The notes beneath the pieces were generated by a model. The model was not told the DNA's origin and did no database searches. It saw only the letters and a list, made by a program, of their open reading frames with translations. From contig VWPU01009390.1 of the NCBI GenBank assembly GCA_013398955.1, positions 1 to 64,000 on the forward strand: 64,000 nt of DNA. Direction: 5' to 3'. Shown here one piece after another: positions 10,178 through 23,000 of this stretch. Origin of the DNA: Callaeas wilsoni (taxonomy: Eukaryota > Chordata > Aves > Passeriformes > Callaeidae). Position numbers and translations under genes: made by a program. The first letter of the stretch is position 1, and every line of letters starts with the position of its first letter.

Positions 10178-13100
10178 GAACCTCACATGGCTGTGCATTT
10201 AGTCTCAGAGCTGGGTGTTACTGGGTTCCCAGGAGATTCACTGAGTGAACTTAACACTGCACCCTGCAATCAACATCTTGGCTCTGATTTGGACTACTGG
10301 AACTGAAATGTTGCTGGGGCTAATTAATATAAAGTTGGTGCTGCGTGATGAGGGATAGAACATTGATTGTTCCCTGGTCTTTCTGTATTTGTCAGCACAG
10401 ATGGAGGCACTCAGTTCACTTCCTCTTCAAAAGACTGGGCATGTGGGAGGAGGAGTGGTTCTAAGCTGACTCAAAGCAGCATATGTGCTATTCCACAGAC
10501 CTCTGTATACAGAGATGGAAACTTCATATGTTGGGAAACAGGCAGAGAAACTCCTCTCATTAGAAGTAAGAGGCGGCCAATTAATTTCAACTAAAAAAGC
10601 TGCCATCTTTGCCAGTGTGCTATGCTGTGTTACAAAGTGCTCCAGCCCTACCTAGAAAGCTTCAGGAGAAAGAATGGGGTTCGGTGTCAGGTAAGCTAAA
10701 GAATTTGCTGTAACGTTAAAATGCCTGAACTGAAAAGAGCCAACTTAATATCTTGCTGTAGAATGAGTTGGCTGAAGCTGACCAGCTTCAATATTACCTC
10801 ATCCATTAAGAAAATCCCCAGTATGTAATAAACACCATAACTAACACAGGAGTCAAGCAGAGAAAGACAGGCACTAAAAAATATCTTTATATTACTAATT
10901 TCAGACCTTTGGTGCGCTAAAACAAAAATTTTAAAAAATATAGAAATCCAAAGCCTGCAAGTTCTTCATCTTTCTCAAGCCGTTATCTTGCTTTCTGAAG
11001 AGATAGCACCTTCCCTTGGCCTCCTGCTGCTTCATTTAATCTTTGGTGATTTAAATATAACTTCATTATGTTTGAAAATGGTATTTGTTAGGGAGAGAGT
11101 TAAAGTAATTCCTTCACAGGGATAATAGGAAAAACCCCAAAACAAAGCAACTTCACAAAAACAAGATTATTTTGGATCACAGCATATGATGGCAGAAGAG
11201 GCAGAGTAGACATTAGAAATTGGCTGACTGAGGGATGTGCCGTATTGTCACATGAATAATTCATTTTCCAGATAATGTAAAGCCTCATATATAATGTTTC
11301 TTGAAAATAAATATGAAGATAAACAACATATTTATCTGTTCCACTCATGCTGTACACCAGAAGGAGAAATCTATTCCTCTTTGCACTGAGGGAAAGGACT
11401 CTGGTGGATAAACTTTTACTACCTGCATACACTAGTAAATTAAACTTTTTTGAAAACTTTGAGTTATATGTAGGAAAATGTTGTGACTTTCAGAGAAAGA
11501 TCGTGACTTCTCACAATACTGGTGTGTTTATTTATAGGCATCCAAGACAAAAATAGCTTTGGAGGTTATGATTCAAAAATGATTTGACTGCTTGCACTTT
11601 ACTCAGACAGCTTGGAGCAGAGCATCTATCCATCTTAAAAAACCCAATCTCTAAATTAAAGTGATCATACCTGTGATAACTTTAATGAAATAATAGCCTT
11701 TTACGTTTTTTATGTGTCTCTAGGGTTCACCTTATTTTGCTTAGAGAAGGTTACAGAAATTGCTCACATGATTCCTGACTTCAGATTTCACTTGTAAAAA
11801 ATCAAGCAAATATGATTTGTATTTATATAACAAGACTGATCTCTGATTAATTCAGTTTACTAAAGTAAAAGATCATTTTTAATATCCACAGTATTTTTGG
11901 TCAGTCCTTATCTGAACATGCTTATATATTTTTCTTACATTTTTATTCCGCATGTTCATCAAAGTGCGTAACTTTACTCTCACATATCACTGTAAATCAT
12001 AGCAGAAATTCCAACAAATGAGTTAATTTTAAATCTTTTTGCTGACATGCAACATGTGTTTAACAACATATTTAATGAGGTGTACTTAATGAGATGATGA
12101 GTCAATGCCTAAGTACTGATATTTTGACTCACCTAGTATCCTACTGTTTTTTGATTGCATTCCACATCTGTTTTCTTATGGTATTTGTGCAGCGGGTATA
12201 ACACAGCTAAAAGGCTAAGAGCTTGATAGGTTAAAGTAAAATACACGTTCTTTAATATTTATAAAGACAATTAATAATATTCTACTGTTCACAGCATTTT
12301 CATGCTGGAAGAGCTTTAGTGCATGAATTATTCCAACAGTGATACATTATTCTGTTTTAAGTAATGGGAAACTGTGGCACAGCACTGTTACGAGATTTTA
12401 CCAAGATGTCTAACTTCTACGGGTAGGATTCCTCTCTCAGAACTTTTCAGTTCTTAAGTATGACCCATTTGACTCTTAGGAACCATGTAGAAACAGACCC
12501 ACACATCTGCATTTGTCTGTTTCTCTGGTTTGACCATAAAAATTATTTGCCCAACTCTAAGTATTTGTGGTATTGGTGTCTGGACACAAATTAGAGGGCA
12601 AACCTTTAAATTATCAATCAGTGTATTTTTCTCCACCCTTTCTTTGTGTGAGTTGTGCTTCTTCCCCTGACTTTGTATGTGCTTCTTCCAAGTGGTGAAT
12701 CCATGACTGTATACTCTTATAAAAGAATTATGGTAATTATCCTCACTCTGGTTTATCAGGCATCATTACCATACTTGTGATTATTCATTGCACTTTCGGC
12801 TTGGTGTTTTTGCACCTGTTTAGTCTTCCTTTAGACACATTATGACAGCAGCAGATTTCAGTGGTAGAGAACAGCTTGTTCAAAATGAAAAGTTATTATT
12901 TATTCAGGATGCTGCAGCAGCAACCAAAACCCAAGTAACAACCTCCCTTACCTAAAGCTTGAAATCTTCTCAAAGATGTGACAATTTACATATAACCAAA
13001 GTTCTTCTCTCTTCCCCTCCTTCACTTTGTATTTGGGCTGATAGAGTCTTGACATCTCCATTTGCCCTTTAAATGGTATTGCCTATGGCTTATCTCTCAA

Positions 13101-14394
13101 CTATTTTCAAACTCTGCAAAGTGTTCATATGAAAAACCATGGAGGTTTCAAGATAAGAACACCATTTCCAATTAGGTCCCTGTGAATCTAGTCAAGTTCA
13201 TGAATCCATAAGTGATAAAAGAATTGATACCAGTGCCACCCATTTGAACACTGAGGATTTAGTGGCTTAACTAGGAATGCACTGACTATTAAATCAGAAC
13301 ACATATATACATAAAATTAATTTTCTTCCCCTGCATTAAAGTTGAGTTAAAAGAATAAACTACTGTCCCATGATGCCACTTTTCTCTTCATTAAAGTTAT
13401 TTGTTTGTTATTTTCATTATTACTCTTCTACCTGCACTTTGGGGACAGTTGTTTGTGACAAGAAGACTATGACAACTTCATAATTACTTTGGGGGAAACA
13501 CTTATAACTTCCTCTACTACCTCTGTAAAATCGCTCATTTTAACATGTGCCAAAATATTAAAAGCAATTTTGTAGGTAAGCTTTTAAAAAACACAAAGAA
13601 TTTCTTAGAATCACTTTTGCTTGAACTATGCTAAGGGATAAACATGTCAAATATGAAGCCAGATATATGTGATAATTTACATGTTTAAATATATAGAAGC
13701 AGAACTTTGTAGTTTGATTTCTATCAAAATTCAGTGCTCCAGGCATTCCTTCTACCAATACTCTCAGAAAGGAAGAGCAAGAATAAAGATAATTATTCCA
13801 ATTTACTAGAGTTAACAATGGTTGGTTATAGTAGCATAGATGTAGTTTGAAACAGTCTTTTTTTTTTTCTTTTCCCAAATGTCCAGTCGTATTTCAATGC
13901 AGTGATTGAAATCCACAGTCTTCGTATTTTACTTTTCTAATTTTTGTATAATGTTTTTTATAAGGTCTAGAAATGCATTGTTAATGTTTTCCTCATAAAT
14001 CTTCAGCATAATATTTCAGTTTATACTGCTGGATGATCACAGCTGTGGCAAAGTATCTTGGATTTACGGATTTTTCTTGCTGTGGTATTGGCTATATTGA
14101 TGAATACAGTGATAAACGCTCTCACTGAACTCTTCTTCTGGCAAAATATCAATTGAAAGTTTGCTGTAACCCATGTAGAAGCATGAGGCTAAGGCTCTTT
14201 CCTGAGCACACTCTGCACATATCAAGTTATACCACAGAGGTACCTATGGGATGCAAATATTCCTCTTCAGTGAGACAAACTGATGCCATGCTTATTTTTC
14301 ATGATAGGATATATGAGTGATATTTAATGATCATGTAGACGTAAAGGTTATTTAAATTAGTACCAGTTACTTTTGCTGTCAAGGATGGTTTTGC
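10178..14394. other. AT-rich non-coding DNA between LTRs
   Basis: I see no gene, LINE or LTR that I can identify. Open frames are at most about 110 codons (for example 11100-11432, minus) and lack recognisable motifs. Confidence 0.55.
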
Positions 14395-14540
14395 TATCTA
14401 GTCTATTTGTCTTTTTTTTTCCTGTTTCTTTCAGTTCCTTTTCTTTCTGCTTTTTGCTTCTTTATTCTCTCTTCTATCAATTTTTTCCCTATTATTTTAT
14501 TATTTTTTTCCCTTTTTTTTTTTTTTCTTCTGCTCCTCAT
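14395..14540. repeat. Pyrimidine-rich low-complexity tract
   Basis: The plus strand is almost pure T and C, with runs of 8 to 14 T, and ends about 215 bp before an LTR. The phenylalanine/serine-rich open frame across it (14373-14570) is a composition artefact. Confidence 0.85.
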
Positions 14541-14754
14541 TTATGGACATTGATTTTTACCAGTTTCTAGCAAGAATAATGTTTTATATTAACATACTTT
14601 GATACTTCAACTGGATACCTATATATTTCTATTTTTCCTTTTCCTAAATCTAGTTCCTTTTGAATATCAGCCCTTTTTTAGGTTACTTATAGAAAATGTT
14701 ACACTTTTGTTCTTGTATTTTTATTCTCCACTTCTTAAAGATTGTTTTAGCTGA

Positions 14755-15286
14755 TGTTGTGGTTTAACTGCAGCGAGCCATTAAGCCCCACACAGCCACT
14801 CGCTCACTCCCCCACCAGCAGAACTGGCGAGAGAATCAGAAGTGTAAGAGCCAGAAAAATCATGGTTTGAGATGAAGACAGTTTAATAGGAAAACCAAAA
14901 GCAGCACATACAAGCAAAATAAAACAAGGACTTAATTCACTGCTTCCCATGGACAGGCAGGTGTTCAGCCATCTCCAGGAGAGCATGGCCCTATCTCACA
15001 TAACAGTGACTCGGAAAGCCAACAGCTATCACTCCAAATGTTCCCCTCTTCTTCCTTTGGTCAATTTGGGTCACCTGTCCTGATTTTGTCCCCTCTCAAC
15101 CTTCCAGGCACCCCCAATTTCCTTGCCAGCAGGAAAAGCAGAAAAGACTTTGGCCCTGTGCAAGCCCTGCTCAGCAATAACAAAAACATCTCTCTATTAT
15201 CAGCCCTATGTTCAGCAGAAATCCAAAACACAGCCCAACACCAGCCACTGTTAAGAAAGTCAACTATACCCTGGCCAAAACCAGCA
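14755..15286 (+). mobile_element. Endogenous retrovirus LTR (solo), plus orientation; same family as 33057-33644
   Basis: It starts TGTTGTGGTTTAAC and ends ...CCAAAACCAGCA. Recognisable avian LTR steps occur in order: 'CACTCGCTCACTCCCCCACC', 'GAGATGAAGACAGTTTAATA', 'GGAATTAATTCACTGCTT'-like sequence, then 'GTGTTCAGCCATCTCC' and 'CTGCTCAGCAATAACAAAAA'. A 30-base block (14954-14983) is identical to 33250-33279 in the second copy. Length is about 532 bp. No internal retroviral genes flank it, and I could not confirm a target-site duplication. The 115-codon open frame at 15038-15385 is incidental. Confidence 0.85.
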
Positions 15287-15728
15287 GAGACAGTCATTCT
15301 AGTTCATATTATTCTCCTGCCCTTAAAAGCCTTTAGATTAATTCTTCCTAAGAATCATTATTTTTTCATGTCAGAGTCAGTTTAACTAAGGCAGTGATAA
15401 AGCATGTTAATATTTAGGTGTATTTTGGGAATTAAAAAATTGTCTACAGTTTTTGTTTACTTTGATTTCATTATTTTGTAACAGTACTTTTGCAGTAGTC
15501 TTATTGTTATTATTAGCATTTGCTACATGAACTACTCTTTTTTATCCTTTGAGAATTTTCTCCATCCATTTGCAGCATCAGCACTTCAGACAGGAGAGGT
15601 CTACATGTAGATAATACTGAAAATTATGCCTTCCATGGTAGATGCTATTTGCAAATCCATGTTCAATAGTGAATTGTATAATATATAATTTACTGAATCA
15701 CTCAGGACTCAGGGTACTTTTAATACTG

Positions 15729-15747
15729 AAGTACCTGCAAGGTACTT
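15729..15747. repeat. Perfect hairpin, 8-bp stem, 3-nt loop
   Basis: AAGTACCT-GCA-AGGTACTT is directly readable as an inverted repeat. Confidence 0.85.
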
Positions 15748-15799
15748 TGGATCACTGAATAGAAAATTCCAGTGCATTGAATATTTTGGTGTTTGTAGC

Positions 15800-15846
15800 C
15801 ATTACAGCTCATAATAATAGCTATGAATATCATATGAGCTGTAATG
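15800..15846. repeat. Perfect inverted repeat, 14-bp arms, 19-nt loop
   Basis: CATTACAGCTCATA at 15800-15813 is exactly complementary to TATGAGCTGTAATG at 15833-15846. It lies 53 bases after the 8-bp hairpin. It could be the end of a small inverted-repeat element or a chance structure. Confidence 0.9.
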
Positions 15847-15975
15847 ACCCAGTTTGATAAAGATCCATGAATTAGAAAAAATGTGAATGCTGGGTGTATT
15901 TGTGGTCAAAATTTAATTGTATCTGTACATTTCGTTTTACAAAATGTTTTCTCTTACTTGATTCATTGCCCATTT

Positions 15976-17534
15976 TGTTAACACAATATGATTTTCACTG
16001 GGGGTGGAGGAAGCCACAGAGGCTGTTTTCGAGACAGAAGCTCCTCAAAACTTCTACTGTGTCCAGCAGAGCCAATTCTTAAAGGCACTGACGATTGACA
16101 TGTTGGCTGGCCCAATTAGAGAAATTAGCAACGTCTGTGTGATAACATATTTAAGAAGAAAAAAAAAAGCATGCAATTTCTCTTTCTTCTTGCCCTCTCG
16201 TGGGTGAGGAGACAGCCAAGGCCCTTCCTGGCGCGGCCATCTCGGGCTGTGAGCAGCCTCGTGGCCAGCATTCGGAGCAGGCCCACCGCCCGCAGAGAGC
16301 AGCCGGGGCCAAAAATGCGGCCATGCAGCCGCTACCATCTTGGCATGGCCGGCGATGGACTTTGCCTGCCTGGCCACTTCTAGCCTGCCGCACCGCAGGC
16401 CGAGGGGCAGAAGTGGCAGCAGCAGCTTCTCCTTTTCCGCGCCCTGCATGAAGAGAGGCACTACGTGGAGCCAACACCGAGGTGGCCGGCGCGGCCGGCG
16501 TGGTCAGCAGCAAAAGGAATGGCAAGCGATTTCCACGATGTGGAGCCTGGATGAAATCAACCTTTTGGCGCTGCAGAGCTCTATAAAAACTTTTCAATTT
16601 ATAGAACTTGAGAACAAACGAACCTAAGAACACCAATTCTCTCCTGAGTTAGGAAAAAGTATAGACACATGAGGAGACAACATGACGACACCAATGTAGG
16701 TCAAAGGAGGGAGGGGGAGGAGGAGGTGCTCTGGGCCTCGGAGCTGAGATTTTTCTGTAAGCCGTGGTGAGGACTATAATAGAACAAACTGTTTCCCTGT
16801 AATTCCTAAAGTGCAGAGGGGTAACACGGAATTCACCCACAGCTCATGAGAAGCGTGTGAATGCTGAGAAGCTGTAATCTGGTGAAAGGCTTGATAAGAA
16901 AGAGAGAGAGAACCCTTGTTTTCAGAGATAGAGGAAGAAGACCCTTGCTTTTATATTAGAACAGCTCATCTTTAAAAGACTGTACCCTGTGAACTTTTTG
17001 GCCCACAAGAAAAAGTAGTTGTGGGAAGACTACTTTGCTCGTGGGAGGGTCTTGAGTTGCAGAGGGGTTTTTTTGGGTTGGAACTGCTCTCGCAAAATTT
17101 AGAACCATGCTGGAAAAGTTCACAAAGAACTGTCTCCTGTGAAAAGGACCCATAGTGTAGCAAAAGACTCCTCTCCCTAAATTAACTGAAAGAAGATGTA
17201 CTTTTTTAAAGGTGTCAAACTAACTAAAAACATCATGTTTTGTTTCCTTGCATTGTCAGTGAGAAGGAAAGAAGGGCTGGGGGGCTTGTTCTAAAGGTTT
17301 ATATTAGTTCTCTTTTTTTAAAAAAAAAAAAAAAATTTTGTTACTAAATTTTTATTTATACCTTTTAAAGTTTTGAGCCTGTTTTGCCCTTAAAGTGTTT
17401 TCTCCTAATCCTTATCTCACCCCATGAACTTTTTAATTCCTCCTCCTCCTCCTCTGCTGAGCTATAGCAGAAGAAATTGAGTAAATATTTTTTTGTGAGT
17501 GCACTGGCATTTGGCCAGCCTACAACTCATGACA
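15976..17534 (-). mobile_element. Endogenous retrovirus LTR, minus orientation; same family as 43338-43640
   Basis: Read on the minus strand it begins TGTCATG at 17534. The block 17374-17406 is a 33-base exact reverse-complement match to 43467-43499 in a second copy. It continues with the GGGTCC..CACAGGAGACAG module (plus 17136-17151), 'CAACTCAAGACCCTCCCA', a minus-strand TATA-like site (16603-16596), and a G+C-rich, CpG-rich block (about 16520-16190). The end has 'TTAAATATGTTATCACA' and a terminus near 15976. The order (promoter-like, then G+C-rich, then the end) fits an LTR. No gag/pol/env is seen. The frames of up to 161 codons at 16054-16636 sit in the G+C-rich part and are not genes. The 3' boundary is approximate. 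Confidence 0.75.
16596..16603 (-). promoter_or_regulatory. TATA-like box of the minus-strand LTR
   Basis: The minus strand reads TATAAATT here, about 80-400 bases upstream (minus sense) of the CpG-rich block, where an LTR core promoter would lie. A plus-strand TATAAAAA lies at 16582-16589, so direction cannot be decided from this motif alone. Confidence 0.35.
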
Positions 17535-19484
17535 GTCATCATCAGATAATGTATTGAGAGTTCTATATTGTCCTGTATTTTACATTTTCCAATCTCTTTC
17601 TTGTTTGCAGAACTCTATCTTTATCATGGTATCACAGTAATTTAATAATAATTGCCTTTATTCTTTTGTCTTTCAGTGACAAGGGGCTTGTCTTTATGTA
17701 TCTCTTCCATTCCAGTGTACTGCAATGTAGACTGTTTCCTGCAGTTCACATTAAATAGCTCTTGATCACAGGCAATCAAAGGCAGCTTCTCATTTTGCCC
17801 TGGATAACCCATAATTTGTAGGCTGAGGACTCTTCTCTCAGTCAAAAGCTGCATTTCAGTCACCTGTGATTTCGATTTACTTTAAATACATAAGGTATTA
17901 TTTTTATTCTATGATTTTAGTGTCTACTTTCTTCGTCAAGGAAAAATGCAACGTTAATGGTATAGGACTGGATGTATAAATGGGACTCAGGCTCAGTGCT
18001 GAGTGCTATGGTACCCCTTAAAAAGTGTGTTTTGTGCATTTAGTGACCAGGTGGGTTCTACAGCTTGACCTCTGAGTTATCTAGGCACTGCAAGGGTACA
18101 AGAGACTTTTAGGGGTTCCAGTTACATTATCCAGTGAGAAGTGCTAGGAAAATACTTACATTATCCCTAGAATAATTGCACAGTTCAATGCCTATTTAAA
18201 AAGTACCTAGTATTTTACACACTCATAAGAAAATTTTTCATTCTTCTTTGGCGTCCTTTCTGCCCTTTTCTTTCAGAACATTGCAAGGGAGTAATATATT
18301 TATTTCTAAGTCAGTTTTTTACCTTTTCACCTAGTTTAAAATCTAGTATTGAGACAGAAGAGAAATTTGAGAAAGATGGGTCGCATTACACCTTTTCACT
18401 TGTTTCCTGATTCATGCAGTTGAGATAGTGACTTAAAACATTATTTGATACTAAGATACTTTCTGTGTCTAGTCTGAAAGCTGGCCCTCACTGGACAGCA
18501 TAATGAAGGAGAGAAAGGAAAAGCAGGAAAATGGAGAAAAATTATTTTGAAACTGAAAATATGGGATAGAATAGGTAATTACAAACTTTGTGTTTGCTCA
18601 ACTCAATGCCCAAACCATGAGGTTGTGCATTATTTTCTGTCTGATTTCATGACTGTTTGATTAGATCATAAAAAGCTCAGCCTTACGCTAAATACCTATC
18701 ACCTTCTGGTTATAGTAGTATACAAATTCCTTGAAGCAGAAGAAGAAATTTAATGCATATATCCTCTTTTTCAGGCAAGTAGTCAAAACATTGATTCTTC
18801 GATAAAAGGAAGTTTTCCTTCTATCTATTCTTAATCTGTAGGCACTAATCTTGCAGAGTACCAGACCAGGAGGACCAGCAACAGAGAATGAGGCACTCTG
18901 AGCTTACAAGGCTTAGATGTGAGACTTGTGTTGAGGCGGGGCATTGCCCTTGCTTTAGTTTTCCTGGTCCTTGGACACCTTGTGGTTGTCACAAATGTGA
19001 TTTGCTCTGCATCAAAAAATTAGTAAATGTGGCAGGGAATTGAGTAAAGGAGAAGGATGCTGAAACTCTTTGCAGTAATAGCCCTTTCTCTAATTTCTTT
19101 TTTAGAAGTTTCTCCAGTTGTCTATAGCCACTTTTCACATTTTCCTTGAAGCTGTGGACCACAGTCAACTGAATGTATCTTCACCTAACATTTATTTATG
19201 AAGTTTCAAAGGCAAATGTTTGGGGTATTTTTCTTGATTTACAAGCCTGTCTTTTGGTTTTCTAGAAAATTGTATCATACCTGAAGCAATGTATATAATT
19301 ACATAAATGAAAATAAAGATAAAATGTAAAGTACTTGAGAGCTATAAAGAAGCTTTGATTCTTTAATGCACACCTACTTTTGCTATTGCAACATAGTATT
19401 TTTCAAACCTTACAGTAAGATGACAGATAATTCCTATGGAAAGCAGTGTAAAAATATGTCAAAACAATCTTTGTCTTTGATCCA
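17535..19484. other. AT-rich non-coding DNA
   Basis: No recognised gene or repeat. The longest frames are under 75 codons and carry no motif. Confidence 0.55.
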
Positions 19485-20093
19485 AGACCAGTGTTATCCT
19501 GGGCTGCATTTTGAAAACCATTGCCAGCAGGTTGAGAGTGCCTCTCTACTCAGCCCTGGTGAGGCCATCTTGAGTGCTATGTCCAGTTCTGGGCTCCTCA
19601 GCACAGGAGAGACATGGAGCTCCTGGAGCAGGTCCAGTGGAGGCCTACAGAGATGATTAAGGGACTGGAGCATATCTCTTATGACGAAAGGCTGAGGGAG
19701 CTGGGCCTGTTCAGCCTTGAGAAGAGATGACTGAGAGGGAATCTCATCAATGTCTATCAGTATCTGGAGGGAGGCTATCCAAAGGATGTAGCCAGGCTCT
19801 TCACGGTGGTGCCAAGCAATAGGACAAGAGGCAATGGGCAGAAACTGAAGCACAGGAAGTTCCACCTGAACATGAGGAAGAACTTCTTTACTGTGCAGGT
19901 GACCATACTCTGGAACAGATTGTCCAGAGAGGTTGTGGAGTCTCCCTCATTGGAGATATTCAAGACTTGTCTGAACACAGCCTGCGCCATATGCTCTAGG
20001 ATGACCCTGCTTGACAAGGGGAGGTTGGACCAGATGACTCCCAGTGGTCCTTTCCAACCTTACCTGTTCCGTGATTCTGAGATTCTTGATGAA
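19485..20093 (+). mobile_element. CR1 LINE, ORF2 end plus 3' tail
   Basis: The plus strand follows the CR1 end in order. 'CTCTACTCAGCCCTGGTGAGG' encodes a degraded (V)PLYSALVRP. Then come 'GGCTGAGGGAGCTGGGCCTG', 'CAATAGGACAAGAGGCAATG', 'AGGAAGAACTTCTTTACTG', a 'GGACCAGATGACTCCCAG' segment and the terminal 8-mer-like 'TGATTCTGAGATTCTTGATG'. It is about 610 bp and 5'-truncated. Frameshifts and stops (for example after the GTGAYLL-like segment) show it cannot be expressed. Frames of 96-123 codons in it are remnants or antisense. Confidence 0.9.
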
Positions 20094-23000
20094 CCGATAG
20101 CAATACACATCTCAATGGTTTATTGACTAATGAACATTTAAATGATTCAGTCATTTGTAGGATGAAAAGGCAGATGTTGCCTTGTCATAAAAATGGCATA
20201 AATTCTGTGGGCAACAAAAAGAATGTTTTCTGGTCTTTATCATCTTAAATAAAATGGCACATTTAGTTTTCTTTCTGACTTCTCCAGTGACTGCATGTTT
20301 TTTACTGTAGACAGTAGCTGAGTGAGTTTGAAGCACTATGTCACATATAGCTGTCATCAAAAAATTTGCCTGAATACAAGAGAGGAAGTTTATTGGGAGG
20401 CCTACTTCATAGACCTTTTAAACAATGCAATTTATACAAAAACACAAGTAGCTCTCAGAATCAATAATGATCATTGTCAACAACGTCATCATGAGGTGCA
20501 ATTCTGCAGCCCCTTCTAACTGAGATCACAAAGAATTTTACAAGTAATTGCAATTACACTTCACCAACTCACTGTATAGCTGTGTGCATTTTATCAGTCC
20601 CACACATTTTTCTTTTAAAGTGGTGATCTTTATTTTTGGAATTTTAAACCATTCTGTGTCATAAAAAAACCATAAATAGAATATTTGAATATAAAGATTA
20701 GAGAATCAGTATTCTAAACTGCAGAGGATAGGTATTGCTCAACAACACAACTTTTGACTAGCTTGCTAATAATATTTTCAGAAGTGTTCTGTTAATATAG
20801 GACACAAGTCCATTTTCAGAAGTGAAAATTAAATTGATATTACAGTATATTCATATCCACTTACACCTCTTTTCACTTAGAAGTCTCACTAACAAAGAAG
20901 CCACAATTCAAAATATTTTAATAGCTTAAAAAATATGGCCCTTTGGAACCTCAGACTAACTACAATTCAGTTCAGCCTGGGCTTTTAATTACTTAAGTTA
21001 CTTTCAAAAATTGGATCTCTAAGTCATTAATGCCCAGATGCTTATAATTATAAAGGCTTTTAAATCCCTCTGAAGTGTCAGCTAAGAGCCCAGACACTTT
21101 TCAGACTGATGTTCAGTATTTTCGGAAAATGTCAATTTGGACATATTTGTGTCTAAGTTGGAGACAATTTTGCAATTCATGACCGTTACAGAGATATTTT
21201 GTTCCTTAATGGCTGCATTGCGTGAAAATGTACTCCACATCAAAATATATCCTTGAGACATTTTCAAGCAGAAAAAGGGAAAAGTATATCCTATACTGTC
21301 ATTTTTTTTTTTCCCATTCTAAAAGTATCTAGACCTGCTTCAGGCCTCTAGATTGTGTGGAAAACTATTATGTCTTTCAGATTTAGAAAAATAAAAGATT
21401 GCAAGACCTTGTGTATTTAATCATACATGCAAAGAGTTAATTGGTACCATCTGTTTCTTCAGGACAGGGTTGAGTCTTCTTGTGAATCATCTAGTAGGAA
21501 TCTCTCCCTGTTGACTTTCCTGAAGCAACTTTTAATATAGTATCAGACACAGGAAGAGAGTCCTATTTTTATATATACATCAGATGTTTTGAGACAGTTG
21601 AGCACTAATACAGTTGCAGCAATGTTTGGAAGAGGAAAACATGACAAGGAAAGGATCAGAAAACATATGGGATTTGTCTTGGAAGTTTAGAACTGCATGA
21701 CTTTCAGTATCAACATTTTGTGCAAAGATGGCTAATTCTGCACAGCTTTCAACATCATCGTTCTATGCACCAGTGCAAAGAAAGAAAATTTTTCTTTGTT
21801 TCTAAATAAAGAGATGTATTATTGTTGTATTTAGATCGCTTCATATGGTACATAACACAGCAAGAACAGGCATGTGCTTTTCACACATGCAATCTCATAC
21901 ATATAATATATCTGTTATATATTGTGTGATTGTTGTTGAAGTAAAAAATCCACTCCTGTAAGCAGTGCGGCTGGTACAAGTAGTATCAGTGAATACTTGC
22001 CTTGTATTGTGCAGGAAATTCTGAGCCTAGCTTCCAGTACTGTGGCAGGTCTGGAATGATTGATAGTGTGCAGGCATATGTATATGTAAACTTTCATATT
22101 CATGTAATCAGGATTTTGGTTACTATCTGCTCCTGACTTGTATGTACAGGGTTTATTCTTATTAACAAATTTTGTGATAGTAAAATGTTAATTCGTATTA
22201 AAAGGGGAATTTTTGTTATTTTATATTTCCAGAAATAAACAGACTTTCTTCCTCTGCAAGTGAAAGCTTATCATAGTCTAAGGAGAAATCTACTTTTTTT
22301 TTTTTTTTAATATAACAGGCCATCTTTCTCGGTATCCAAGAAATGTAATCCCTAAAGTTCATATTCTAAGGTAAATGGTATACAGCAATGTTAAATGAGG
22401 GTACTACCTGAAGACAAGAGTTCTGCAGCTGTCTGCAAAGCTTGTACTGCTCATGTGGATCTTAATTCAAAACTTTAACATACTGCATATGATGGAGCTG
22501 AAGCAATCCACAGCAACAGCAGGAGGTGTTAATGGCAACTCCTATATGTGATGTTTCAACATAATTCAGGAGACAGAAGATAATTGATTCTTTGGAATCT
22601 CATGTATGTGTGACAAAATTGAGCTAGTTATTCTTTGTAACCTGAGATTTAATTCTTCCAGGCAGGAGAATTCATGGATCTTTGATTATGACTTAAAAAA
22701 GAAAAAAAATGTTTAAGAGATCTTTTTTTTTAAAAAATTATGTTAAATAGAAGAAAGATATGTACTACTTGACTCCCAGAAAGTAAAGAAAGAGTAACTA
22801 ACGAATGAGACCCAAAAGAAAATCTTTCTATAGGTTTCACAGACATGATTAAGACAATTCCAAAAAGCCTAAAAAATTCCGTGATCTTGCTAACAGTAAT
22901 GAAAACAATAGTCAGTGGCAAAGATATTTTTTAGTGGTGACAATAAATATCCCATCTGTTTTTCACTCATCCAGTAAACCGAATTTGGAGTTTATTTGTT

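Larger units (their letters stand above)
15287..15975. other. AT-rich spacer between two LTRs
   Basis: I see no gene. The only notable content is the pair of hairpins at 15729-15747 and 15800-15846. Confidence 0.6.

Noticed and set aside
9658..10248. 196-codon open frame, the longest in the window
   Set aside because: It lies along an LTR and runs past its end; the sequence matches LTR DNA and no retroviral protein.
14373..14570. Phe/Ser-rich 'membrane protein' frame
   Set aside because: Translation of a pyrimidine tract.
16151..16636. 161-codon and overlapping frames on both strands
   Set aside because: They sit in the CpG-rich part of the minus-strand LTR; several phases are open at once, as expected from composition.
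19494..20126. Open frames of 80-123 codons on both strands
   Set aside because: All fall within a CR1 tail and are antisense or frame-broken.
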